NCBI GenBank assembly: GCA_003054655.1
Contig: QAYZ01000016.1
Location: 806,001-870,000 of the forward strand
From: Spartobacteria bacterium LR76
Lineage (GTDB): Bacteria > Verrucomicrobiota > Verrucomicrobiia > Chthoniobacterales > Terrimicrobiaceae
DNA: 64,000 bases
Direction: 5' to 3'
Positions 54,169-63,396 of this stretch are shown piece after piece. Under the pieces are notes generated by a model. The model made no database searches. It saw only the letters and a program-made list of their open reading frames with translations, and was not told the DNA's origin. Made by a program: the position numbers and the translations under genes. Position 1 is the stretch's first letter. Each line of letters opens with the position of its first letter.

Positions 54169-54822
54169 TTAGTGATTATTTCCTCCGTCTGCCGAGTCCT
54201 GCACCATCACGGGAACCATCCATCTCCAGCGGATCGCGGCCAGACGCAGGAGTAACACCGTGGCCATGCAGACCGCAGGAATGACCCACGGAGGCTGAAC
54301 CTTGAATGCGTGCAGCACCACGTACAGAACGGCTCCCGGGATACTGGCCGCGGCATAGAGTTCGCCTTTGCGCATGATGTTCGGAATCTGTGCACTCAGC
54401 ACATCGCGAATCAAACCACCCGCCGTGCCTGTAACGACTCCGAACAACGCCACGATGATCCCAGAAAAACCCAGCAGGGCCACCTTTTCGCATCCCAGCC
54501 AGGTAAAGAGCGCCAGTCCCACAGCGTCGGGAAAAACCAGCACCCTTTCCGGAAACCGGATACGATTCAGGATCGGAAGCATCACCAGCGCCGTACCCAC
54601 GGCCACCCAGAGATAAAGCGGCTGGCGAATCCAAAATACCGGCAACTGCCCCGTGAGCAAATCGCGCAGCGTGCCTCCACCGATGGAGGTCACTATGGCG
54701 AGCACGATGGCACCCACCCAGTCCATCTGCCTCCGCGACGAGGCCAAGACTCCGGTGGCGGCAAAAACCGCCACGCCTGCGTAATCAGCAATCGTCAGTA
54801 TCCCGTTTTCAAAAAGCCCCAT
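54169..54822 (-). CDS. TRIC-family cation channel (UPF0126)
   Basis: A 217-residue protein with seven hydrophobic helices in two repeats of three. Each repeat has the glycine-rich loop typical of bacterial TRIC channels: IVTSIGGGTLRDLLTG and VVTGTAGGLIRDVLS. Trimeric intracellular cation channel relatives conduct K+ or Na+. The ends are hydrophobic with a short polar tail. The family is clear; the in vivo role is not. Confidence 0.9.
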   Translation of the reverse strand: MGLFENGILTIADYAGVAVFAATGVLASSRRQMDWVGAIVLAIVTSIGGGTLRDLLTGQLPVFWIRQPLYLWVAVGTALVMLPILNRIRFPERVLVFPDAVGLALFTWLGCEKVALLGFSGIIVALFGVVTGTAGGLIRDVLSAQIPNIMRKGELYAAASIPGAVLYVVLHAFKVQPPWVIPAVCMATVLLLRLAAIRWRWMVPVMVQDSADGGNNH

Positions 54823-54987
54823 GAACTCCCTTTAGCCTATCCGGGTATCGCAGACTTGGCAACGCGAACTCCCTCGCTCACTGATCACCGCATGGCCGGA
54901 GTCCTCGACGGGACGGTAATGTCGCCGGCATTGGGAGGTTCCGCTCGCTGGCTGGGCATTCGCCGCCGCAGAAATTCCTGAAGCTTA

Positions 54988-55006
54988 CACCTCGGCGAGC
55001 GAGGTG
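54988..55006 (-). terminator. Hairpin after the VOC gene
   Basis: CACCTCG and CGAGGTG form a perfect 7-bp stem with a 5-base loop, one base past the VOC stop. There is no U-tract, so termination is only a possibility. Confidence 0.4.
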
Positions 55007-55007
55007 C

Positions 55008-55406
55008 CTAAAGCACTTCGTTTTGGAACAGCTCGACAATCTCGCCGCTCGGCCCCTTGAAGAAGGCAATGCGTACCGGCACCGGACCGATGCTCGACGG
55101 GATATCGAGATCCTTCGTCTCCATCGTCACTTCCATGCCTGCGGAGCGGACCTTTTCCAGGATGTCAGCACAGTCATCCGTTCGCAGTGCAAAGTGCAGA
55201 ATCGCGCCCTCCTCGCGCGAAGCCTCGGCCCGCTCAAAGATCTCGACGTAATTTCCATCGCCCGCATCGATCATGATCGCCCGCGAAGGTTTCTCGCCCC
55301 ACGTGATCTTTTGCGTCATCCCCAGCACCTCAATGTAAAACTTGACGCTCGCTTCGAAATCGAGGGACGGGATCGCTGCGTGATGGAAACCGGAGATTTT
55401 AGCCAT
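55008..55406 (-). CDS. VOC-family (glyoxalase/bleomycin resistance) protein
   Basis: A 132-residue protein with two VOC beta-alpha-beta-beta-beta units: ISGFHHAAIPSLDFEASVKF then LHFALRTDDCADILEKVRSA. Potential metal ligands are His in FHHAAI, Glu in YVEIFERA, His in ILHFAL and Glu in EIVELF, so a metal-dependent isomerase or dioxygenase is feasible. The substrate is unknown. A hairpin with 7-bp arms (CACCTCG/CGAGGTG, 54988-55006) follows the stop and may terminate it. Confidence 0.83.
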   Translation of the reverse strand: MAKISGFHHAAIPSLDFEASVKFYIEVLGMTQKITWGEKPSRAIMIDAGDGNYVEIFERAEASREEGAILHFALRTDDCADILEKVRSAGMEVTMETKDLDIPSSIGPVPVRIAFFKGPSGEIVELFQNEVL

Positions 55407-55477
55407 GCATCGAAATGGCAGATTTTCCCCGCCCGACCAAGAAAATGTCTCGGGCTTCGCGCGGGATCACAGACTGT

Positions 55478-56065
55478 TCAGCGAACAATCTCGACCGGAG
55501 TACCGATTTGAACCCGGTCAAAAAGCGCCTCCGCCATTTCATCCGGCAGGCGGATGCAGCCATGCGAGGCAGGCGTGCCCGGCTGGGGAATCGGCCCCGC
55601 ATGCATGCCGATGCCCGTCCACGTCAGCCGCATCCAGTTTGGCATCGGGGCAAAGACAAACTGCCCGCCCGGCGGCGGACGATCCCGTCGGACATCGGCG
55701 TCGGGATTCACGGTGTTGCCGTAGGCATCGACGATCTTGCCATAGATCGTGGAGTGCTTGTCAGCCACCTTCTCCACGATGGTATAATCGCCCGCCGGGG
55801 TGCCAAATCCCGCCTTGCCCGTCGCGACTGCGGTCCATCCGGCGTATTGGCCGCCAATGTAAATATCGGCGCGCTGCGTCGTAAGGTTGATCACGATCTT
55901 GACCGGCCCCGTGAGTCCATACCCCTGCCAGTCAAACAGATCGGCCTGCGAGGGCTGAGCATAGACACCGGGGGTGTATGCCACCTCGTCGGATGCACAG
56001 GAGCAAAGCATCAGTGCTCCGAGCAAACCCGCCAACCCACGCATCGAGAAAAAATCACCCTTCAT
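55478..56065 (-). CDS. L,D-transpeptidase (YkuD) lipoprotein
   Basis: A YkuD-type transpeptidase of about 195 residues. The catalytic region GMHAGPIPQPG and SHGCIRLP has the active Cys and His. It can form 3-3 cross-links in peptidoglycan or attach proteins to it. The N-terminus has a short signal with lipobox-like LMLCSCAS. A start at 56065 (MKGDFFSMRGLAG) or at 56044 is likely. The frame is open to 56191 but adds no homologous sequence. It lies after the DUF3185-type gene on the same strand. Confidence 0.88.
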   Translation of the reverse strand: MKGDFFSMRGLAGLLGALMLCSCASDEVAYTPGVYAQPSQADLFDWQGYGLTGPVKIVINLTTQRADIYIGGQYAGWTAVATGKAGFGTPAGDYTIVEKVADKHSTIYGKIVDAYGNTVNPDADVRRDRPPPGGQFVFAPMPNWMRLTWTGIGMHAGPIPQPGTPASHGCIRLPDEMAEALFDRVQIGTPVEIVR

Positions 56066-56162
56066 GCTGCACGCAAAAACACTCTTCGTTGAGGATACTA
56101 CGTCGCCCGACGGGTGACTGGTCGCAGGTAATGACAGGTTTTTTCGCGAAAACAAGCTCCAG

Positions 56163-56384
56163 CTAGCGCTTCTTCGTGATGAACTGGGCAAAGATCATCG
56201 CCCCCCCGGCGGCGATGGCTACGACACCGAGCAGGGGAAAGAGCGACATGCTCTCCCCGTTTTCCGCACGGATCTCGAGGGGATCAAGCCGGCGCTGTTT
56301 GTCGTGATTCGCGACGGAAAGGACGACCGGAGTGACGAAAGCCAGCACGCCGACCACGACCATGATAATGCCAAAGATCCTCAT
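56163..56384 (-). CDS. Small two-helix membrane protein (DUF3185-like)
   Basis: A 73-residue protein with two hydrophobic helices (RIFGIIMVVVGVLAFVTPVV and LFPLLGVVAIAAGGAMIFAQ) separated by a charged loop (DKQRRLDPLEIRAENGES). It resembles DUF3185-type proteins in length and layout. The basic tail FITKKR suggests a cytoplasmic C-terminus. The function is unknown. It starts three bases after the helical protein at 56388 ends. Confidence 0.72.
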   Translation of the reverse strand: MRIFGIIMVVVGVLAFVTPVVLSVANHDKQRRLDPLEIRAENGESMSLFPLLGVVAIAAGGAMIFAQFITKKR

Positions 56385-56387
56385 GGC

Positions 56388-56792
56388 TCAGGCCGACTTG
56401 AGAAACGCCTGCAGGGCGGGTATCTTTGCGATGACGCCATCGATCACTTCCGGACCCGCCACTTCGCGTGATTTTTCCACAAACGACTGGACGAACGCCG
56501 TGATCTGCGGAGTGGAAAGGCCTGCCGCCTGGAGATTGGCAAAGGCTTTCGCGGCATCGGCAGTCTGGCCGCCGAGGAAACCACCGAGAAGTCCGCCCAG
56601 GGGATTTGAACCCTCGGATTTGACGGGTTCGCTGAGAAGCTCGGGGGCGCCGGGAATCTGGGCGATCAGTTTCTCGAAGTCCGTTCCGGCTGCGTATTTC
56701 TGGGCAAATTGAAGGAGAATCTTGACGGCTTCGCGCGCCGCTTCGGGAGCCACGTTGAGACGGGTGCTCAGGGATTCGATGAACTGGTCCAT
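56388..56792 (-). CDS. Small helical protein, unknown function
   Basis: A 134-residue soluble, all-helical protein. It has two amphipathic helical halves split by a Gly-rich loop (NPLGGLLGGFLGGQT). The N-terminal part FIESLSTRLNVAPEAAREAV resembles DUF2267/DUF2780-type helices, but no family is certain. No signal or metal site is seen. It precedes the DUF3185-like gene by three bases, so both are expressed together. Confidence 0.65.
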   Translation of the reverse strand: MDQFIESLSTRLNVAPEAAREAVKILLQFAQKYAAGTDFEKLIAQIPGAPELLSEPVKSEGSNPLGGLLGGFLGGQTADAAKAFANLQAAGLSTPQITAFVQSFVEKSREVAGPEVIDGVIAKIPALQAFLKSA

Positions 56793-56891
56793 GGCCTTAT
56801 ATGCGGCGGAAAGCGGTCCGTGGCAAGGGCTGGCTGAAAGTGAATCTTACCGCTTGCCATTCCCGGCGCGGCACCCCATGTATCACCGGCG

Positions 56892-57824
56892 ATGGGAACT
56901 GACCGCCAGAAGTCACAGGGAGACTTGGAATCCGGCATCGCGCTGATTACGGCGGCATTCTTCTGCGCGTCGGTCATGAGCGCCTTCAGCAAGGAGGCCA
57001 CCGGCGTGTCTCCCCTGCTCCTCCTCTTTCTGCAATATGGCATCAGCTTTCTCGTCTTCGTGCCTCCCGTCCTCAAGCAGGGGCCGGGGCTGCTGAAGAC
57101 GTCGCACCTCGGGCTGCACGCCTTTCGCAGCATTGCGGGCTCGATCTGCCAGCTCCTCTTTTTCATCGCGGTGAAGTCGATCTCGCTCCTCGACGCCGTG
57201 CTGCTCTCCAATGCCGCTCCGCTCTTCATCCCGCTGGTCGTCCTGATCTGGTTCCGCAAAACCGTGCAGCCGCTCGTGTGGCTCAGCCTGTTCATCGGCC
57301 TCATCGGCATCTGCCTCATCATCAAGCCGGGCCCGGAGATGTTTCGCAATCCAGCCTCCCTCATCGCGCTGGCCGCCGCCGTCTTCTCGGCCATCGCGCT
57401 CGTCGCGACGAACAAGCTCTCGGAAACCGAGCCGCCAACGCGCATCCTGTTCTATAACTTTGGCATCTCCACCGTGCTTCTCGCCCCGGTCTGCGCCTTT
57501 GCCTGGAAGCCGCCAACGGCTCATGAGTGGATGCTGCTCGTCGCGGTGGGCCTCTCGTATGCCCTCACCCAGTACCTGATCATCCTCGCCTATCGCCACG
57601 CCAGCGCGGCGCAGATTTCGCCCTTCAACTACACGGTCGTAATTTTCTCCGGCATCCTCGGCTGGATTTTCTTCGGCAATGTCCCGGATTTCATCTCGCT
57701 CCTCGGCACGCTCCTTATCTGCGCGGGCGGCATTCTCAGCATCCGCGCCGGACACCCGGAGGGCCGGGGCCACGCGATGGGCAGCGGCCACTGGCATCTT
57801 TTCGGCAAACCCAAGACCTCATGA
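56892..57824 (+). CDS. EamA/DMT-superfamily transporter
   Basis: A 310-residue transporter with ten hydrophobic segments in two five-helix EamA repeats. LDAVLLSNAAPLFIPLVVLI is a typical mid-domain block, and SPFNYTVVIFSGILGWIFFG belongs to the second repeat. Members export amino acids, nucleobases or metabolites; the cargo cannot be told. The C-terminus is His/Gly-rich (GHPEGRGHAMGSGHWHLF), unusual for the family. Its stop overlaps the next start by 4 bases. Confidence 0.88.
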   Translation: MGTDRQKSQGDLESGIALITAAFFCASVMSAFSKEATGVSPLLLLFLQYGISFLVFVPPVLKQGPGLLKTSHLGLHAFRSIAGSICQLLFFIAVKSISLLDAVLLSNAAPLFIPLVVLIWFRKTVQPLVWLSLFIGLIGICLIIKPGPEMFRNPASLIALAAAVFSAIALVATNKLSETEPPTRILFYNFGISTVLLAPVCAFAWKPPTAHEWMLLVAVGLSYALTQYLIILAYRHASAAQISPFNYTVVIFSGILGWIFFGNVPDFISLLGTLLICAGGILSIRAGHPEGRGHAMGSGHWHLFGKPKTS

Positions 57825-58735
57825 AACTCGACCCCCGTTCGCTCCCCTCCGTCTCCACCCTGCGCGCCGATCTGGTGCATCAGCATGACTCGATCCTCGG
57901 CGAATCGCCGCTCTGGGAAGAACGCGAGCAGGTTCTTTATTGGGTCGACATCGACCGCGGGCAGATTCATCGCTTTGATCCCGCAAAGCGCACGAATACG
58001 ACGCACACCCTGCCCACCAAGGTCAGCTCCATCGTGCGGCGTGCGTCGGGCGGCCTCGCCGTGACCTTGAAGAAAAACTTTGGTTTCTTCGATCCAGCCT
58101 CCGGCAAGCTGGAGGAACTCGACGTGGTCGAGGGCGATCAACCGGAGAACCGCTTCAACGATGGCAAGGTCGACCGCCAGGGGCGCTACTGGGCCGGTAC
58201 GATGAACGAAGTGCATGTCGGCAGACCCGACGCGGGGCTGTACCGCTTTGAGGGGCCGGGCCGTCTGCAAAAGATGGTTCCCGAGGTCACGATTTCCAAC
58301 GGCACGGGATGGAGCCCGGATGGTCGTATCATGTACTACACGGACACGCTCCGGCACACGGTGTTTGCCTACGATTTCGACACGGAAACCGGCGCGATTT
58401 CCAACCGCCGCCCGTTCCTGGAGATCGAGCCCGCCAGTGAGGGCCTGCCCGATGGCCTGACCGTCGATGCGGAGGGCCATGTCTGGAGCGCGCTGGTGAA
58501 CTACGGCTGCATGCTGCGTCTCGACCCGTCGGGAAACCTGGAGCGCATCGTGGATTTCCCGGCCACCCGCGGCACGTGCTGCACCTTCGGCGGGCCGAAC
58601 TACGAGCATCTCTACATCACCACCGCGCGCGAATGCCTCGATGAGATGCAGATTGCCGCGCAGCCGCTGGCCGGAAGCATCTTCCGCTGCGAACCCGGCG
58701 TTCGCGGCCTGGCCGAGACTCCGTTCAACGGTTAA
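57821..58735 (+). CDS. SMP-30/gluconolactonase-family lactonase
   Basis: A 304-residue six-bladed beta-propeller. The metal-binding residues are in GESPLW (Glu), RFNDGKVD (Asn) and LPDGLTVDAEG (Asp). The typical TISNGTGWSPDGRIMYYTDT block is present. The group hydrolyses sugar lactones with a divalent ion. The ATG at 57821 overlaps the EamA stop, and a longer frame merely runs over EamA. Coupling suggests that the transporter and lactonase handle one sugar acid pathway. Confidence 0.9.
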   Translation: MKLDPRSLPSVSTLRADLVHQHDSILGESPLWEEREQVLYWVDIDRGQIHRFDPAKRTNTTHTLPTKVSSIVRRASGGLAVTLKKNFGFFDPASGKLEELDVVEGDQPENRFNDGKVDRQGRYWAGTMNEVHVGRPDAGLYRFEGPGRLQKMVPEVTISNGTGWSPDGRIMYYTDTLRHTVFAYDFDTETGAISNRRPFLEIEPASEGLPDGLTVDAEGHVWSALVNYGCMLRLDPSGNLERIVDFPATRGTCCTFGGPNYEHLYITTARECLDEMQIAAQPLAGSIFRCEPGVRGLAETPFNG

Positions 58736-60516
58736 GTCGCCCAGTCCGGCGCGGGGGCCTCAAAGGTCACGCGCTTGCGGCTGACCGGATGCGTGAACTC
58801 CATGCGCCATGCGTGGAGACAGAGCGGAACATCCCCGACCGCCAGCGTCATCGCGTCCCCCAGCCTGCCGTCAGGCAGATACGCCGGATCGCCCACGACC
58901 GGCCATCCGAGGCTCCAGAGATGGACGCGAATCTGGTTGGTCCGCCCGGTAAGCGGGCGAGCCTCGACCAGCGACGTTCCATCGGGAAAACGGGCTTTGA
59001 CGGCAAACTCCGTGCGGGCCGAAAGACCGCCCTCATCCACCACGCGGGAACCGAGTTCCCCCGGCTCCGCGCTGATGGGCGCAGTGCAGACAAAGCGCTC
59101 CTCCGCTGGCGTGCCCTGGATGCGCGCCAGATAAACCTTTCCCACCTCGCCCCGCTCAAACTGCGGCTGAAGCAAACGCGCAAAATGCCGGGTCCGCGCA
59201 CAAACCAGCACCCCGGTCGTATTGGCATCGAGCCGATGCGCCGGGCGGATCTTTTGGGGATCGTAGGTACGGTCGAGGAAATACTGGAGCGTGTTGCGAT
59301 TAAACCTCCCGCACGGGTGCATGGGCAGCGGCGCGGGTTTGTCCAGGATGACGATCGCCTCGTCCTCGTGCAGCACGACCACATCCGACGCGACATCCGG
59401 CTCCGCCGCCATCGGGAGACGGTGATAAATGCGCTGCCCGGCAAAGACCGGCGTTTCCGCGGTCAGCGCAACTCCGTTGGCATCCTCCATCCGCCCTGCG
59501 GCGCAAATCGTCTGCCAGTGTTCAACGGATTCATGGGCGAACAGCGCAGTCAATACACCAAGCAGCCTCCCGCCATCATGCTCCTGCGGAACAATGAAGG
59601 GACGGCGATTTTCGTAGGGCGTGCTCCCCGGCAATGGCGTCGCCGCCTGCTGCAATCGAAGCGTGCCGGCCTGCGCCGCCTCCCGCATCAATTCCTCCGG
59701 GGCGCGATAGCAATGCGGGCAGGATTTTCCCGGCACATAGCGCGGGTCGCTCTGCTCGTCGTCGGTCAGCGGAGCCTGACAGGCAAAGCACTGGGCCGTA
59801 CCCGTCTCATGCAGCGCCGGGTCCACCCCCACCCGCTGGTCAAAGACGAAACACTCGCCATCATAATGCGCCGAGCCGCAATCCTCGAAATACTTCAGGA
59901 TGCCGCCCTCAAGCTGGAAGATTTTCCGAAAGCCCCGGCTCTCCATGTACAGCCCCGCCTTCTCGCATCGAATCCCTCCGGTGCAAAACATCACGATCGG
60001 CTCGTCTTTCATCTCCTCGGGGAGCGTGTCGACCGCCGCCGGGAAGTTGCGAAAATGGTCGAGGTCGAATGTCTTCGCCCCGTGGAAGGTCCCGAGCTTC
60101 ACCTCGTAGTCGTTGCGCGTATCCAGCAGGGTCACGGGGCGCCCCTCATCGAGCCATTGCTTGAGCGTGTGAGGCGGCAGCTTTTCCGAGGTGCGTGTCG
60201 CCGGGTCGATGCCCTCCACGCCAAAGGCGATGATCTCCTTCTTGATCCGCACCAGCATGCGGTTGAACGGCTGGGCGTCGCTCTCGCTGTACTTGGCCTT
60301 CAGCTCCTCCAGGCCGGGAAGGGAGCGGAGTTCCGCGAGCAATTCCTCGATTGCCTCACGTCCGCCCGCGACGAACAAATTGATCCCCTCGGCGCTGATC
60401 AGGATCGTGCCGCGCAGCTTGCGGGCTTTGCAGAAATCCAGGAGCCGCTGGCGGAGGGGCTTGAGGTTTTCCAGCCGGGCAAACTTGTAGGCGGCGATGT
60501 TCGTGATCGGAAGCAT
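58732..60516 (-). CDS. Fusion of tRNA U34 hydroxylase TrhO and RluA pseudouridine synthase
   Basis: A 594-residue two-enzyme fusion. Residues 1-230 match TrhO/YceA with a rhodanese domain; the catalytic Cys178 is in CTGGIRCEKA, and TrhO hydroxylates U34 of tRNA. Residues 243-269 hold a zinc-type Cys set (CFAC, CPHC) as in TrhO. Residues 312-368 resemble an S4 RNA-binding domain (GRLLGVLTALF). Residues 378-594 are an RluA-type pseudouridine synthase with HRLDANTTG and catalytic Asp430. The frame is continuous. Both halves act on RNA, so a joint tRNA or rRNA modification role is plausible. It converges on the lactonase gene by a 4-base overlap. Confidence 0.9.
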   Translation of the reverse strand: MLPITNIAAYKFARLENLKPLRQRLLDFCKARKLRGTILISAEGINLFVAGGREAIEELLAELRSLPGLEELKAKYSESDAQPFNRMLVRIKKEIIAFGVEGIDPATRTSEKLPPHTLKQWLDEGRPVTLLDTRNDYEVKLGTFHGAKTFDLDHFRNFPAAVDTLPEEMKDEPIVMFCTGGIRCEKAGLYMESRGFRKIFQLEGGILKYFEDCGSAHYDGECFVFDQRVGVDPALHETGTAQCFACQAPLTDDEQSDPRYVPGKSCPHCYRAPEELMREAAQAGTLRLQQAATPLPGSTPYENRRPFIVPQEHDGGRLLGVLTALFAHESVEHWQTICAAGRMEDANGVALTAETPVFAGQRIYHRLPMAAEPDVASDVVVLHEDEAIVILDKPAPLPMHPCGRFNRNTLQYFLDRTYDPQKIRPAHRLDANTTGVLVCARTRHFARLLQPQFERGEVGKVYLARIQGTPAEERFVCTAPISAEPGELGSRVVDEGGLSARTEFAVKARFPDGTSLVEARPLTGRTNQIRVHLWSLGWPVVGDPAYLPDGRLGDAMTLAVGDVPLCLHAWRMEFTHPVSRKRVTFEAPAPDWAT

Positions 60517-60619
60517 GGGAGCGGAGCATCATTCCTGCTTCATTTCGCGCGCGCAAGTCGTCCGCCGCTTTTCTGTCGCATTTACGGGCCGCTCTGGGGC
60601 ATGGTCGTCGATTCGTTCC

Positions 60620-62497
60620 ATGAGTATCCCGCTGCTCTCCGCCACTGACCTGTCGCTTTCCTACGGTTCCCAGCACCTGCTGGAGTCCGTCACCATCGCC
60701 GTGGCGGCAGCCGAGAAGGTCGGCCTGGTGGGACGCAATGGGTGCGGAAAAACCAGCCTGCTCAAGATCCTCGCGGGCGACCAGGCCCCGGACTCCGGGG
60801 AGGTTTCCAGCCGCCGGGGGTTGCGCGTGGGCTACCTGCCGCAGGAATTCGAACTCGATGACTCGCGCACGGTGCGCGAAAACATCGAGTCCGGCGCGGC
60901 GGACCTCGTCGCGGCCCTGCAACGCTACGGCAGCGGAGCTGGAACAGAAGCCCAGCTCGCCGATGACCTCAAGCTCATCGAGGCAGCGGATGGCTGGAAT
61001 CTCGACACCCGCATCCGCGCCGACGCCACCGCCCTCCGGGTTCCCGACCTCGATCTGCCCGTCGGCCCGCTCTCCGGCGGAGAAAAGCGCCGCGTCGCCC
61101 TCTGCCGCGCTCTCGTCGCCCAGCCCGACCTGCTGCTTCTCGACGAACCGACCAACCATCTCGACGCGGAATCCATCCGCTGGCTGGAAAGCTTTCTCGC
61201 CTCTTTCAAAGGCGCGGTCATCTTCGTGACGCACGACCGGTATTTCCTCGATGTCATCGCCACCCGCATCATCGAGGTGGCCGATGGAAGGGCGTTCTCG
61301 CATCCGGGCAATTACACCGCCTATCTGGAGGCCAAGGCCCTGCGCCAGCAGATCGCCGAGCAGACCGAGCGGCGCAGGCAGCGGTTTATCCGCGCCGAGT
61401 TGGAGTATGTCCGCGCGGGGGTGCGCGCCCAGCGGTCAAAGAGCCGCCATCGCCTCGACACCTTTTACGAGATAGCCGGTCTGGAAGCTCCGCCGGAGGA
61501 GCGCGAGATGGACCTTATCCTTCCGCCTGCGCCGGAACTCGGCAACACCGCCATCGAGCTTTCCAATGTGGGGGCGCGGGCCGGAGGTGATGGACGCTGG
61601 CTCTTCCGGGGGCTGAATCTCAGCATCAAACCCGGCGAGTGCACCGGCATCGTCGGGCGCAACGGCGTCGGCAAGACCTCGCTGCTCAGGATTTGCCTCG
61701 GGGAATCCGCTCCCGCCGAGGGCGATGTCACCATCGGGAAGCGCGTCGTTTTCAACTACATCGACCAGGGCCGTCTCCAGCTCGACGGAACCAAATCCGT
61801 CATCGACGAAGTCGCCGATCTCGGCGGCGAGACGGTCACATTTGGCGAAACCAAGATCAGCGTGCGTGCTTATCTTCGCCGGTTCCTCTTCACCGACGAC
61901 CGAGTCCGCGAGCGCATCGACCGGCTTTCCGGCGGCGAACGCGCCCGCCTCCTCCTGGCGAAAACGCTCAAGCGCGGCGGCAATCTCATCGTCCTGGACG
62001 AACCGACGAACGACCTCGATCTGCAAAGCCTGCGCATCCTGGAAGAGGCGCTGGTGCATTTTGACGGCAGCGCCGTGGTGGTCAGCCACGACCGCTATTT
62101 CCTCGACCGGGTTTGCGACCAGATTGTCGCCTTTGAAGACGATGGACGGGTTCACGTCCAGCCGGGCAATTACTCGTACTATCTGGAGAAACGCAAGGAT
62201 CTGGAGCGCCCCGCCCAGTGGGACGTCCCGGCGGAAGCCAAGACCCAGCGCACCACGCGCCAACGGAAGCTCTCCTTCAAGGAACAGCGCGAGTACGAAA
62301 CCATGGAGGCCACCATTCTGGAAGCGGAGTCCCTCGTCGACGAACTCGATAACCTCCTGAACGACCCGCAGTTCTTCGTCACCCGCGCCCAGGAGGCTCC
62401 GGTCAAGGTGCAGGAACTCGAGGCCGCCAAGGCGCGAGTCGCCGAACTTTATCAACGCTGGGCCGAGTTGGAGGAAATCGCCGCCGGGCAGAAGTAA
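60620..62497 (+). CDS. ABC-F family ATPase (Uup-like)
   Basis: A 625-residue protein with two full ABC domains and no membrane part. Walker A motifs are VGRNGCGKTSLLKI and VGRNGVGKTSLLRI. Signatures are LSGGEKRR and LSGGERAR. Walker B motifs are LLLLDEPTNHLD and LIVLDEPTNDLD. The linker between is long and Arg/Glu-rich. A C-terminal coiled coil (EQREYETMEATILEAE on) matches Uup. ABC-F proteins act on ribosomes or, for Uup, affect transposon excision and replication. An ATG at 60620 is chosen over the frame start at 60497. Confidence 0.93.
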   Translation: MSIPLLSATDLSLSYGSQHLLESVTIAVAAAEKVGLVGRNGCGKTSLLKILAGDQAPDSGEVSSRRGLRVGYLPQEFELDDSRTVRENIESGAADLVAALQRYGSGAGTEAQLADDLKLIEAADGWNLDTRIRADATALRVPDLDLPVGPLSGGEKRRVALCRALVAQPDLLLLDEPTNHLDAESIRWLESFLASFKGAVIFVTHDRYFLDVIATRIIEVADGRAFSHPGNYTAYLEAKALRQQIAEQTERRRQRFIRAELEYVRAGVRAQRSKSRHRLDTFYEIAGLEAPPEEREMDLILPPAPELGNTAIELSNVGARAGGDGRWLFRGLNLSIKPGECTGIVGRNGVGKTSLLRICLGESAPAEGDVTIGKRVVFNYIDQGRLQLDGTKSVIDEVADLGGETVTFGETKISVRAYLRRFLFTDDRVRERIDRLSGGERARLLLAKTLKRGGNLIVLDEPTNDLDLQSLRILEEALVHFDGSAVVVSHDRYFLDRVCDQIVAFEDDGRVHVQPGNYSYYLEKRKDLERPAQWDVPAEAKTQRTTRQRKLSFKEQREYETMEATILEAESLVDELDNLLNDPQFFVTRAQEAPVKVQELEAAKARVAELYQRWAELEEIAAGQK

Positions 62498-62523
62498 CAT
62501 TTCCGCCCTCGCCAGAGCAGGGA

Positions 62524-63396
62524 ATGCGGTGTATCGTTTTTCCGGAACGGATGTTAAAACCCTGGATGATACCCGGTGATCTCGCCCCGGGCGACCGCAA
62601 ATGCCTGGAACGAGATTGGTCGGACGTTGAGCTCTCCCGCGTCGAAAGCGCGGATGACCCCGGCTTTGATATCGCCTTTGGGGCGCTCTGGGCGGAGTTC
62701 GGGGCCAAGGGGGAGATCGAGCAGGCGGCGGTTCTTTCCCGGCGCCTCCGCTGGCACGGCCAGTTGCAGGAGAATGGGTACGGACTTCGCTATCGCCTGA
62801 TGCTCGTCACCTCCGGCGGAAAGTTTGTCGCCGTCCGCGACCACACCGCCATCGTGCCGAAGGACGAAGACGCCGCGTACGTCCATCTTTCCCACAATCT
62901 CGTCTCGCCGGAGTGGCGCAGGACCGGGATTGCCGGGTGGCTCCGCGCCCTGCCCGTCCAGACCGCCCGCCATGGTCTCGCCGCGCTCAACAAGCCCGAG
63001 TCGTCCCCGATCACACTGATTGCCGAGATGGAATATCCCGATCCGACAGTCGAGGCCACGGCGATCCGGCTCGGCGCGTATGAAAAAGCCGGTTATCTCA
63101 AGGTCGATCCGGACCGCATTTCCTACCTTCAGCCGGATTTTGGCTCGCCGGACCAAATCGATTTTGCCGGCGGCCCCAGGCCGCTTCCCCTCACCCTCAT
63201 GGTTCGGCGGGTCGGTCGGGAATCGGAACGTCAAATCACGGGCCGCGAGGTGAAGTCCATCGTCACAGCCCTCTACAAGATGTACGAAGGCACCTTCCGC
63301 GCCCGCGACATGGCCGAGGTCTGGAAGACCCTCGACAGCTATCCCGGAGATGACGAAATAATCGACTTGGTCTCGCCGACCCGGGGAATTTCATGA
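62524..63396 (+). CDS. GNAT-type acetyltransferase
   Basis: A 290-residue protein with a GNAT-like core. VHLSHNLVSPEWRRTGIAGW holds the R-x-x-G-x-A-type acetyl-CoA loop. EATAIRLGAYEKAGY is the later helix. Its first 50 residues and last 60 are extra and not recognised. Other starts (62551, 62566) are possible. It overlaps the following histone-deacetylase-type gene by ATGA, suggesting an acetylation/deacetylation pair similar in idea to AcuA/AcuC. The substrate is unknown. Confidence 0.72.
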   Translation: MRCIVFPERMLKPWMIPGDLAPGDRKCLERDWSDVELSRVESADDPGFDIAFGALWAEFGAKGEIEQAAVLSRRLRWHGQLQENGYGLRYRLMLVTSGGKFVAVRDHTAIVPKDEDAAYVHLSHNLVSPEWRRTGIAGWLRALPVQTARHGLAALNKPESSPITLIAEMEYPDPTVEATAIRLGAYEKAGYLKVDPDRISYLQPDFGSPDQIDFAGGPRPLPLTLMVRRVGRESERQITGREVKSIVTALYKMYEGTFRARDMAEVWKTLDSYPGDDEIIDLVSPTRGIS

